NCBI RefSeq assembly: GCF_000238315.3
Contig: NZ_CP011925.1
Coordinates: 868,001 to 932,000 of the forward strand
DNA from: Pseudoalteromonas piscicida
Lineage (GTDB): Bacteria; Pseudomonadota; Gammaproteobacteria; Enterobacterales; Alteromonadaceae
Length of the DNA: 64,000 nucleotides
Reading direction: 5' to 3'
The first letter of the stretch is position 1. Each line of letters opens with the position of its first letter. Below, piece by piece: positions 12,028 through 20,100 of the stretch. A program made the position numbers and the translations under genes. Under the pieces are notes generated by a model. The model saw nothing but the letters and a program-made list of their open reading frames with translations, was not told where the DNA came from and did not search any database.

Positions 12028-13151
12028 TGCGCGATGCCTTCAAGCGGAGGTGCTATCTTGGGATTAAAGGTAGAAGAGTTTTGCCCAAGTAATTGAAGCG
12101 CAGTCGCGGTAACTTGCGACAAGGTTTGCTCTTGCTTTGGGATCACTAATCCTTTGGCTTTTATCTTGGGTCCGATTGCTGCAAACCAAACTTGCTCAGA
12201 ACCTACGATCCCCTCAGGCTGCTTCTCAAGCATGCTCGGGTAGTTCTTTTCAATCGCTGCTTTTGATGAGTGGTGTCTCCAGTCCTCACGATCCATGCCT
12301 CGGCCGTGATCGGTAGTAATGAGTAGGTAGGTGTTGTTTTTGTATTGCGGAATTGCTTGTAAGGTTTGCCATAAGTCGGCCAATATTTTATCAGCACGGT
12401 GAATACCTTTGATGTACTCGTCGTAGTTTCCACCATGCGCATAATCATCTGGCTCGCCAAGTGCTAGCATCATCACTCTTGGTTTTTGGGTTTGCAGATA
12501 GGCTTTTGCATATTGATACGTAAAGGCATCTAAGCGCACTGAGGACCAGGGGCTCGGAACTTGCTCTTGTAATTCATTTAAAAATTGCAGCTTGGGATTA
12601 GTTGTGTGTTTTGCAATTTCAAATCCAGCGTTTATGTGCAATTTGCTCCTTTCACGATTAAAAATCGCGGGGAACACGTCCCAGCTACCAAACACGGCAA
12701 GGTTTGGCTCGAAACTAGGCTGAGATTGAAGCCATTCTAAAAACGATATATTTGGGTTCGGATTTTTGTCATTTGAGTCAATATTGGGATCGGCAATACC
12801 AGTAATTACCTCGTTGTAACCCGGGTATGAAAAATACCATGGATTGGAAACTCGCATTGTTGAGTTTTGTTTTCTATCGCCGAGAATAACGCCGTTTTCG
12901 ACTACGTATTGCCATAAGAATGGCATCAGCTTTTCACGGCTTTGTTGAGCGTTGTGCCCTTGAAAAAGTGTTTTTAGCGCTTTTGGATCGCTTGTTGATT
13001 CTTTATCGGAAACTAACTGATTATCCAATCCGTAGAACACCTCTTGCCATCTAACACCATCTATTGTAACCAGAATAAGGTTCGGATCACTTTGCTTTGC
13101 TTGAGTAAATACACTAAAAGTGAGTATGAATAACCACATTGCACGCTTCAT
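12024..13151 (-). CDS. Alkaline phosphatase superfamily protein (type I phosphodiesterase/phosphatase)
   Basis: The protein has 375 residues from the ATG at 13151, which has GGGAG seven bases upstream; a TTG 12 bases further upstream would place that ribosome site inside the gene and is less likely. A short signal peptide (MKRAMWLFILTFSVFTQA) is followed by LILVTIDGVRW, the metal-binding start of the alkaline phosphatase superfamily. The Tyr/Ser-rich stretch before EVITG is the likely nucleophile region; HGGNYDEY and TTDHGRGMD carry further metal ligands. Expected to hydrolyse phosphate esters in the periplasm. It forms a four-base overlap with the PhoD-like gene downstream. Family certain, substrate unknown. 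Confidence 0.8.
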   Translation of the reverse strand: MKRAMWLFILTFSVFTQAKQSDPNLILVTIDGVRWQEVFYGLDNQLVSDKESTSDPKALKTLFQGHNAQQSREKLMPFLWQYVVENGVILGDRKQNSTMRVSNPWYFSYPGYNEVITGIADPNIDSNDKNPNPNISFLEWLQSQPSFEPNLAVFGSWDVFPAIFNRERSKLHINAGFEIAKHTTNPKLQFLNELQEQVPSPWSSVRLDAFTYQYAKAYLQTQKPRVMMLALGEPDDYAHGGNYDEYIKGIHRADKILADLWQTLQAIPQYKNNTYLLITTDHGRGMDREDWRHHSSKAAIEKNYPSMLEKQPEGIVGSEQVWFAAIGPKIKAKGLVIPKQEQTLSQVTATALQLLGQNSSTFNPKIAPPLEGIAQ

Positions 13152-13184
13152 TTTATCTCCCAATCCACATTAGGGCGTATCTGT

Positions 13185-13213
13185 GTAAAAAGGGCACTGA
13201 AGTGCCCTTATTT
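13185..13213 (-). terminator. Terminator/attenuator between the TonB receptor and phosphatase genes
   Basis: A GGGCACTTCAGTGCCC hairpin followed by T-residues on the minus strand lies 15-40 bases past the TonB receptor stop. It would limit, not necessarily prevent, read-through into the phosphatase pair. Confidence 0.7.
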
Positions 13214-13227
13214 ACTTGTTTTTATTA

Positions 13228-15564
13228 TTAAAAAGTGAGCTTAAAGTTCACAGCAGCGGTGCGTGGAGCACCTATCCATGCAGATTGACCTGCAATACCA
13301 CCCAAATAACTTTCATCAGTTAGGTTATTGATAGTTAATCTTAGTTCCATATTTTCAACACCAGATAGCGGTGAATCAATCGCAACACCGGCATAAAAAT
13401 CTGAAGTCATATAGCTATCGACTCTTTGAGTATTCTTTGCATCCATGTAGCGTTCGCCCACCCATTTCGTTGAAAGACCCGCGAAATATGGTCCCTCAGC
13501 CCAATCAATAGAAATAACGGCTAAATCTTCTGCAGAGCCAAATACTGTGTTACCCGCCGGGAAGTCATTCAAACCACCCGTGTAGGTGGAATCGTTATAT
13601 GTATATGATGCATAAATACCCCAGCTGTTGGTTACATACCAAGTTGCAGAAGCTTCAAAACCGTTCGACTCGATACCACCAACATTCACATATGAACCAT
13701 TAGTGCCAATCAGATAATCAATACCATCTGGTGAATCTGGAGCTATAAAACTAATTCGGTTATCAAACGTTACATCATAATAGGTCAGGCTGGCATTAAA
13801 TTCGGTAGATGAATACCTAAAACCTAAATCAATGTTTTCAGCAGTTTCAGGCTCGATTTGCTCTAGTGCAGAGGCTTCGCGCTCTAGTACGTTGTCTTTT
13901 ATAGCTGCAAAGTTTTCGGCATAGCCTGCAAATAACTCTAGGCCTTCGATTGGCATAGGGGCGACGATCCCTGCGCTTAGCAATGCGTCAGAGTCTGAGT
14001 CTAGCGCCACTTTTTGACCGCTAAACTTGTCGAGACCTTCTAACTCGACCAAGAATTTCTTGGCGCCAACACGCAGTCGAGCCAAGCCAAAGTCTAATTC
14101 ATCCTCAACGTAGAGCATGGTTGTATCGACATTAAACTCACGGCTATATTGGATCCAATATGGCGTATGATCAAAATTAGCTGAGACTCGAGCATCAATA
14201 CGCTTGTGCCAATCTCGCCATTCTTCACGTTGGTAGTCTTCATACCAAAACCCTGCGCGAATGGTGTTATCCATATCGGCAATTTTGCCGTAGAAAGTAA
14301 AATCAGCATTGATCCCGAGACGGTCTTTACCGTAGTGCGTATGTCGATAAGAGCCTACCGGAATTGCGCCTGTACCATAACATGCCGGATCATACTCTTC
14401 GTCAGCACCACCGTATGGGAAAGTCAGGCTTGAGGTACATTTTGCATTTGGTTTTAGTGCTTTACCTTCGCTATCAACGAAGTAAATGCGTCCGATAGGA
14501 CTACCGCCAGTATAAGGTACAGTACCTGTTACTTCTGAATGAGGTTGATTTAATCCGTCGTTGTTGATATCAACTAAATAGGGAGGAACCCAATCACCAC
14601 GACCTTCATTGGTGTGATAATAGACATTACTCGTTAGTGCCCAATTAGTTTGTTCATAGGTTGCTTCTATGTAGCCGAAAATGTTTTCGCGGTGTGTACG
14701 CCAGCCATTGCGGTATACTTGGTCTATATGTGGAATACCGGTGATAGTATCCGTTAGTCTATCCCATGCTGGATCTGCTTCAAATTGTTCTTGACTTACA
14801 CGTTGGTAGTTTGCTTCAACCACATCGTCATAAGATGCATAAGCTTTTACCGTTAGCGGGCCTTTTTGGTGTTTTATTTTAGCGGCTAAATGGTCGCGTT
14901 CATTATTCGCGACTTGTTGGATCCAGTCTGAGTTACTTGAGCTAGAAACGCTGATCCAAGCATAGGTATTCTCAATTATTTCACCGGTTTCATAACGAGC
15001 GAAGTACTTTTGAGCTTCAAAGTCACCACTGGTGATAGAGAGCGTTAAGCCTTGTTTTTCAGTGGGATCGATGGTTGTGAAGTTAAGTGTACCACCCAAT
15101 GCCTCATTGGAGCGTGAGGCAATATCAGCGGTACCTTGAGATACTTGCACTGCACCCAAGTTTTCAGTATCAATGTAGCGGTTTGCTTTCGCACCACCAC
15201 CATAGTTTGAGTTACCATTGGCAATGCCATCAACCGTAATACCGATTTGCTGCTCGTCTAAACTCAGCTGAAAGCCACGAATAGAAACAGTGGTTGACCA
15301 GTCGTCAGAACCAAAAGTATCCCCTTCGTTGATGAGTACACCAGGTAAATTATCGATAACTGCCAAAGCTGATGTCATAGCAGACTGTTGCTTGCTCATT
15401 TCGTCACTTGTTGCGTTATTTGCAAAGGAAACACTTTGTCCAACAACCGTAACTTCTTCAATGACTTTATCGTCTTTAGTCTTGTCATCGTTAGCGTAGG
15501 CGTTAATTGCTAGGGTGGATAATAGTGCGGTAGTGATCAGGTTTAGCTTGCGTTGCGTTTTCAT
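13228..15564 (-). CDS. TonB-dependent outer-membrane receptor
   Basis: The 778-residue protein has a signal peptide ending INAYA, a TonB-box-like IEEVTVVG near residue 35, a plug domain (LPGVLINEGD, SIRGFQL, VQVSQGTADIASRSNEALGGTLNF) and a beta-barrel ending in NFKLTF with the terminal Phe expected for BAM-assembled porins. It imports a large or scarce ligand across the outer membrane using ExbBD-TonB energy. The ligand is not deducible from sequence; the two phosphatase genes just downstream suggest a phosphorylated substrate (inference). A loop includes DINNDG, resembling a calcium-binding loop but lacking the final acidic residue. The promoter region holds a 14-bp palindrome and a partial Pho-box-like sequence. 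Confidence 0.9.
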   Translation of the reverse strand: MKTQRKLNLITTALLSTLAINAYANDDKTKDDKVIEEVTVVGQSVSFANNATSDEMSKQQSAMTSALAVIDNLPGVLINEGDTFGSDDWSTTVSIRGFQLSLDEQQIGITVDGIANGNSNYGGGAKANRYIDTENLGAVQVSQGTADIASRSNEALGGTLNFTTIDPTEKQGLTLSITSGDFEAQKYFARYETGEIIENTYAWISVSSSSNSDWIQQVANNERDHLAAKIKHQKGPLTVKAYASYDDVVEANYQRVSQEQFEADPAWDRLTDTITGIPHIDQVYRNGWRTHRENIFGYIEATYEQTNWALTSNVYYHTNEGRGDWVPPYLVDINNDGLNQPHSEVTGTVPYTGGSPIGRIYFVDSEGKALKPNAKCTSSLTFPYGGADEEYDPACYGTGAIPVGSYRHTHYGKDRLGINADFTFYGKIADMDNTIRAGFWYEDYQREEWRDWHKRIDARVSANFDHTPYWIQYSREFNVDTTMLYVEDELDFGLARLRVGAKKFLVELEGLDKFSGQKVALDSDSDALLSAGIVAPMPIEGLELFAGYAENFAAIKDNVLEREASALEQIEPETAENIDLGFRYSSTEFNASLTYYDVTFDNRISFIAPDSPDGIDYLIGTNGSYVNVGGIESNGFEASATWYVTNSWGIYASYTYNDSTYTGGLNDFPAGNTVFGSAEDLAVISIDWAEGPYFAGLSTKWVGERYMDAKNTQRVDSYMTSDFYAGVAIDSPLSGVENMELRLTINNLTDESYLGGIAGQSAWIGAPRTAAVNFKLTF

Positions 15565-15616
15565 AATTGTTCCAACTTCTAGGTTAATTGTGATCGCTGA
15601 AAGAGTCGGCGCAAGT

Positions 15617-15664
15617 ATGGGGAGCTTTTATGACAATTCAGGCCATTTTTATTGAACGTTCAAT
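15617..15664 (-). promoter_or_regulatory. Upstream region of the TonB receptor: Pho-box-like half site and 14-bp palindrome
   Basis: Minus-strand 15636-15617 reads TTGTCATAAAAGCTCCCCAT: its first half matches the Pho-box heptamer plus A-rich spacer, the second half is poor. At 15651-15664 lies a perfect palindrome, ATTGAACGTTCAAT, a possible repressor site. Binding proteins are not known. Confidence 0.3.
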
Positions 15665-15809
15665 TAATAAAAGTTTAAAGAATTAAGACACTGGGCATAT
15701 TTGTATTTTATTCGTGGGAGGTAAGATCTATATTTGAGAGTGACTCTGAATAGCAAACAAAGGAAAAGCGGAGTTATTCACAACGAATAACTCGAGGATT
15801 AGTTAGGAA

Positions 15810-16163
15810 CTAAATTAATTGGGCACTGGGAGCTGCCGAGTAAATCCAGCAGGTTTTCCCCGAGCTTAGTGTTGCTGAAATACGTTGATAGTCATCCACT
15901 TCGTACTCGTCTGCTTGAGCTAATTCAGCTTCAGTGATTAAAAATACAGTGCCCTCGACTTCATCCTCTACATTACCTGTCGCGATTAAAATAGGATGAA
16001 TATCCTTTTGGCTACTGGCAATCACAGTGGGATCTGTTATTTTAACTTGGCCAATTTTAAATCCACAAAGTACCGCTTTCTCGCCTTCTAATCGTCTGCC
16101 GAATGTATCAAGTTGCACTTGCTCCTGTTGCAATGTGCCGTACGAAAATAATGCTTGTATCAC
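15810..16163 (-). CDS. AIG2/gamma-glutamylcyclotransferase-like protein
   Basis: A small protein of 117 residues. The N-terminal LFSYGTLQ is the YGTL substrate loop of the AIG2/GGCT-like fold, and the Glu in EAELAQADEYE matches the position of the family's catalytic acid. Related enzymes release 5-oxoproline from gamma-glutamyl peptides, but many bacterial members have unknown substrates. It follows the 716-residue hydrolase gene by 59 bases on the same strand, so the two may share a transcript. Family call is good; activity is inferred. Confidence 0.75.
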   Translation of the reverse strand: MIQALFSYGTLQQEQVQLDTFGRRLEGEKAVLCGFKIGQVKITDPTVIASSQKDIHPILIATGNVEDEVEGTVFLITEAELAQADEYEVDDYQRISATLSSGKTCWIYSAAPSAQLI

Positions 16164-16222
16164 TTAATTCTAACCCGTTGTTCCCCTGTTAGTTCTAAGT
16201 CTAAGCCGCGACATTTTCTCGG

Positions 16223-18373
16223 TCAATCAAGATCTTGCGGTCTACCCATATCGGACTGACTATAATCGCATACGCCCTTAGGATAAATTTGTTTAAGTGT
16301 GGTGAGTTGTGTTGAGATATCTACATCCCCGTATATCCCTTGGGCACGCGCCTCTTCAATCGATATTTTATGACACTTAAATATATCACCAGCCCAGTTT
16401 GCACCGGCTTGAATTCTGCTAGTAGAAAACATCGGATATCTCGCAGTACAGGTCCCTTGCGGCTGGTTATTCCAGATACCATTAAACACAGCTTTGCCGC
16501 TGGCGATGACTTTACCTTGTTCGTCGAAACACGTATCAGCAAGTGTCTTCGGTTTTGCGTCTGCAACGGATAAATTTGGCTGTGCTTTGAGGTTGAGTAA
16601 CCATTCATCCATTTTTTCAAATGCGAGTTGAGTTGGATTAAACGCTTGATGTGCGACCCAAATTACTTGATTCTCTGGGTTTGAATCTGCGGCGGACATT
16701 CTCAATCGAGTATAAAATGAAGCAGACATATGATGCATATCTAGCTCATTCTCAAGATAATGTCTGGCGTCAATGATGGGAATATCAACTTTGCCAATAA
16801 ATACCTGTCCAGAGCGATATGCTTTTTCCATCGCCGCGAGGCTACCGCTGTGCCTCGGTGCGACACCATTATCATCTGGCGTGGTGATATTATGATTGCC
16901 CCAAAGAGTGAGCCAAATAGGTACTTTGTGGCCAAACGGTAATACAATTTCTTCTTGTTGCATTTGGTTTTGGGGCTTCCATCCGCCTATTTTTTTGTTG
17001 AGATCAATAAATTCAGCCATTGTGATTTGCTGAGCCTTTAATGCTTCTAGCCCATATTGAACGCCTTCGTTATCCCAAGTGCTTAATCCTAAGCCTGATT
17101 GATCCGTGCCAAATACGTTGGCCATGTCCTGCCAGTAACTCCAGTTTGTTCTCTCTACTACCTCATCCTCAAAAAAGGCCCTTAAAAACCCTTGCCTTGG
17201 ATTATTAATAAAAGTAGATAATCCAAAGTAGCCATTAATACATTCACTATTACCATCAGGAAAGGAGGGCACAAATCCTGACATTAATTGGTTGAGTGGT
17301 TGCAAAAAACCAGCCCTTTGCGGAAAGTCGTTAATTGCATTCATGCCTTCAATATGACGGCGGCGGGTCCAATCACGCCATGCTTTTCTGTCATTAGCTC
17401 TAAAAGTAAAGTAGTTATTTAGTAAATCACAATCTAACGCGTAAGTGGTTTGGGTGATCATATCAGGGTAACTATAAAGTGGGATAAGGCCGTCTAAGAT
17501 CCCTTGGCTATTTTGTGCAATCAAATATTGTGCGAGTCCACCGCCAGAGCCGCCAATTCCGACCGTATAGAGCGGCTCTCCGTACAAACTTGTGAATTGC
17601 TTTTTTACCCGTCTTGCGGTGTCTTCGGCCAGTAACATGTTGTAGGTGTAGCTGGTTTTATTGCCACTAGAGCTTATAACTGCGTAGCCAAGCTTTAACT
17701 GCTCAAGCTGTCTATCTATCACACGCTCTGGTTTTTGCCTGCCTTGTCTAAAGCCAATCCCAGAACCACCATTAAATTGGTAGATAAGTCGGTTATTCCA
17801 TTGAGACTTTGCCTGTCTATCACCCATTTCGTCAACTGTGATTGGCATTACTATGGTATAAATGAAGCGATTTATGGTGCCTTGCTCAACGCGTAACAGT
17901 AAGTTTGTGTCTATCGTTTTGCTTCCCTTGTCTAACTGCTTGATTTGATTGTCAGAGGTTATCGCAAAGTAGCGTAACCGTGTTTTTGCCATGCAATCTT
18001 TACTAAAACCAAGTACTTGGTTTGATTGCTCATCCATCACCGGCACTCCGAGTCCCGCGTGGTTATCTATCTCTGGCTGACCAAGGCCAGAATCGAGAGT
18101 CATACAGTAAAAAGGATATTGGTTAGGGCCAGAGTATAGGTTGGTATTAGGACCAATATCTCCTATCGCAATCGGAAATACGAAGGTATCGACGGGCCTT
18201 GTAACTTTTGAAATATGCGGATAAAACTCAAGAATAGGATTGCTTTCGCTGTTTGCTATTTTTTCTACACTGTGTATTTCTTCTTGCTCACTCGTTAGCC
18301 AAAACCAATAACCACAAGCGCCAAGAATAATCAAAGATAATAATGCAGTGAGCCAAGAAAATAAGGACTTCAT
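16223..18373 (-). CDS. Large envelope protein with alpha/beta-hydrolase features (DUF6351-like)
   Basis: The 716-residue protein has an N-terminal hydrophobic segment ending ILGAC, readable as a lipobox, so it is probably exported and possibly lipidated. In the centre, NNRLIYQFNGGSG resembles an oxyanion-hole region, and GIGGSGGGLAQY around residue 270 resembles a nucleophile elbow with Ser. Length and these motifs fit the poorly described DUF6351 group of putative hydrolases; that name is from memory and unverified. AAGGAG sits immediately upstream of the ATG. The substrate is unknown; several paired cysteines suggest disulfides in the periplasm. Confidence 0.6.
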   Translation of the reverse strand: MKSLFSWLTALLSLIILGACGYWFWLTSEQEEIHSVEKIANSESNPILEFYPHISKVTRPVDTFVFPIAIGDIGPNTNLYSGPNQYPFYCMTLDSGLGQPEIDNHAGLGVPVMDEQSNQVLGFSKDCMAKTRLRYFAITSDNQIKQLDKGSKTIDTNLLLRVEQGTINRFIYTIVMPITVDEMGDRQAKSQWNNRLIYQFNGGSGIGFRQGRQKPERVIDRQLEQLKLGYAVISSSGNKTSYTYNMLLAEDTARRVKKQFTSLYGEPLYTVGIGGSGGGLAQYLIAQNSQGILDGLIPLYSYPDMITQTTYALDCDLLNNYFTFRANDRKAWRDWTRRRHIEGMNAINDFPQRAGFLQPLNQLMSGFVPSFPDGNSECINGYFGLSTFINNPRQGFLRAFFEDEVVERTNWSYWQDMANVFGTDQSGLGLSTWDNEGVQYGLEALKAQQITMAEFIDLNKKIGGWKPQNQMQQEEIVLPFGHKVPIWLTLWGNHNITTPDDNGVAPRHSGSLAAMEKAYRSGQVFIGKVDIPIIDARHYLENELDMHHMSASFYTRLRMSAADSNPENQVIWVAHQAFNPTQLAFEKMDEWLLNLKAQPNLSVADAKPKTLADTCFDEQGKVIASGKAVFNGIWNNQPQGTCTARYPMFSTSRIQAGANWAGDIFKCHKISIEEARAQGIYGDVDISTQLTTLKQIYPKGVCDYSQSDMGRPQDLD

Positions 18374-18488
18374 ATGAGCTCCTTCGAGTGCGAGGCAAAT
18401 GGATAAACGGATATTATAAGTGTAGAACTAGATCATCGCAGTGTGGTTATTTGTTTGTTATTTGAACATGAAATTATTGCGTTAGGAA

Positions 18489-19238
18489 TTAAAAATCATC
18501 ACCTAAGTATTTAATCTCAATAGTTTTAATTGTTTTATCCGAAACCTTTTCTAAGAGCGATTCGATACGTTTTGCCATCGCTTGGTTAGCGATGTTGTAT
18601 CCCATAAATTGCTGCTCAGCATGAAAAGGACGCGGTAGAAAAGTAACTTCTAGTTGATGGCGGCGGATCATCTCTAAAGCCCACACTTTATCAACTAAAA
18701 TGGCATCAACTCTGTTGTTATTGAGTACGCTAAAAAACTTTTTGCCGTCGTCATGGTTTTGCTCATAAAACGAACGGCTGACAATGGCTGCGTTGATTTT
18801 TTTCAGCCCTTGTACAGCCGCTTCCGGGTAGCTGTAATCCTCTGAGATCATGACTCTTGGGGCGGCAAGTTGATAAAAGTCATCAGGGTTGCTGAAGCGA
18901 CCTTGTTTTACCGCAAGAGAGAGCAGCCAAGTGGTGAATGACATATCAATGATTGGAAAGCCATCGGCCTCATCCACATGTAAAGTAAAATCAAAAGTAC
19001 CATCGGCAACGCCTGCTAAACAGCGACGATAAGGAAGTTCATGAAATGTCACTCGATAGGGAGTGCCAATAAGTGCTGATTTAATTATATCAACCTCTAT
19101 GCCCCGAACTTGTTTTTGCTCATTAACAAAGCTATAAGGCCACCACCGCTCAAAGCAAATGTGTACCGCACGACTATCCGTTTTTGCCAGCGCGTTGGTA
19201 CTAAGTAGGGCGAGTAGCAATAAGAGAACAATTTGCAT
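18489..19238 (-). CDS. Periplasmic solute-binding protein, family 3-like (transporter substrate-binding domain)
   Basis: The 249-residue protein has a signal peptide ending NALA. The pattern ICFERWWPYSFVNEQKQVRGIEVDIIKSA is the first lobe of amino-acid-type (SBP_bac_3) binding proteins, and a hinge and second lobe follow. No ABC permease or ATPase is adjacent, as is common for these orphan paralogues in Alteromonadales, where the real role may be sensing or remains unknown. It is the first gene of its strand run; a 284-base gap separates it from the divergent iron-type operon. Confidence 0.8.
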   Translation of the reverse strand: MQIVLLLLLALLSTNALAKTDSRAVHICFERWWPYSFVNEQKQVRGIEVDIIKSALIGTPYRVTFHELPYRRCLAGVADGTFDFTLHVDEADGFPIIDMSFTTWLLSLAVKQGRFSNPDDFYQLAAPRVMISEDYSYPEAAVQGLKKINAAIVSRSFYEQNHDDGKKFFSVLNNNRVDAILVDKVWALEMIRRHQLEVTFLPRPFHAEQQFMGYNIANQAMAKRIESLLEKVSDKTIKTIEIKYLGDDF

Positions 19239-19415
19239 CAGTGCGTTTATCCTAAATTACCTTCTCTAAGCGTAATGATAGATTGGAAAAAGTGCAACAA
19301 AAGAACATATTATGGGCGTTTCATGTTTATACAAAAATCAATTCAATGTGGCTACTATTAACATGCCTTTGCACACAGAAGTATCAGGATATTCACTATA
19401 ATTCTTTGTGTAATA

Positions 19416-19434
19416 AAAATGATTATCATATCAA
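19416..19434. promoter_or_regulatory. Fur-box-like operator
   Basis: An AATGATTATCAT core (ATGAT-T-ATCAT inverted repeat) lies about 90 bases upstream of the PepSY operon. I count about 11 of 19 matches to the classical Fur consensus, so this is suggestive only. Confidence 0.4.
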
Positions 19435-19522
19435 TTGCATTTTGTGTTGCTGAAAATAAAACATTAGTTATAATCTTAACCTCACCTTAATCCTCAATCT
19501 AATTGTAAAACGGAGTTTTACC

Positions 19523-19783
19523 TTGTTAAGTGTGTTTTTTGTCGCTCTTCTGAGCCTTGCAATTGCGTTAATTTACTGCACAAACAAGCATCAGCGCTTG
19601 TTAAAGCGACCTCTGCCAAACAATGCCAGATCTGCTGGCTACATTCTTCTGGCAATTACATTCATTTTTGCAATACAAATTTTTGCAGGTGCAGCGGTCG
19701 TATTTAGTTGGCTTATCGGTGTCATGGTGCTCACTGCACTTATTCCCTTCACCATCTTAATACTTTTTAGGAAATCACAATGA
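19523..19783 (+). CDS. DUF3325-like small membrane protein
   Basis: 86 residues with an N-terminal transmembrane helix, the motif NKHQRLLKRPLP, and two more helices. This matches by pattern the DUF3325 proteins that accompany PepSY membrane proteins in iron-uptake loci. The start is TTG, supported by CGGAG seven bases upstream. It overlaps the next gene by four bases. A role in siderophore or iron handling at the inner membrane is inferred from gene order. Confidence 0.65.
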   Translation: MLSVFFVALLSLAIALIYCTNKHQRLLKRPLPNNARSAGYILLAITFIFAIQIFAGAAVVFSWLIGVMVLTALIPFTILILFRKSQ

Positions 19784-20100
19784 GCCGGTTGTCTCAAGCC
19801 GAAAAGGTTCAACCCGATTGGTTAGGTAAAACGCTGGCAGGCATTATTTTAGGCCTAGCGTTGAGTTTTGGTCTAGTTGGCCTTTTTGCTTGGCTTGGTA
19901 GTGACGGCCTAACCCAAACGATAAGTGTCGAGAAGCACAGTTGGCGCACCCAGTTCAATATGTGGATGGTTTCACCTATTTGGCTGTTAATTTTAAGCTT
20001 TGTATTTATGTTTAAAAATTATAAGCAAGCAGTACTTTGGTTGGGTGGGGCGAATATCGTTGTGTATGTATTATTGTATTTTGTAAGAGGGATGGCATGA
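19780..20100 (+). CDS. DUF3649-like small membrane protein
   Basis: 106 residues with three predicted transmembrane helices and a short cytoplasmic N-terminus. It sits in the middle of an overlapping three-gene operon (four-base overlap with the gene before; an ATGGCATGA junction with PepSY after). Position and hydrophobicity fit the DUF3649/iron-uptake partner usually found with DUF3325 and PepSY genes. Sequence alone does not give a function. Confidence 0.6.
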   Translation: MSRLSQAEKVQPDWLGKTLAGIILGLALSFGLVGLFAWLGSDGLTQTISVEKHSWRTQFNMWMVSPIWLLILSFVFMFKNYKQAVLWLGGANIVVYVLLYFVRGMA

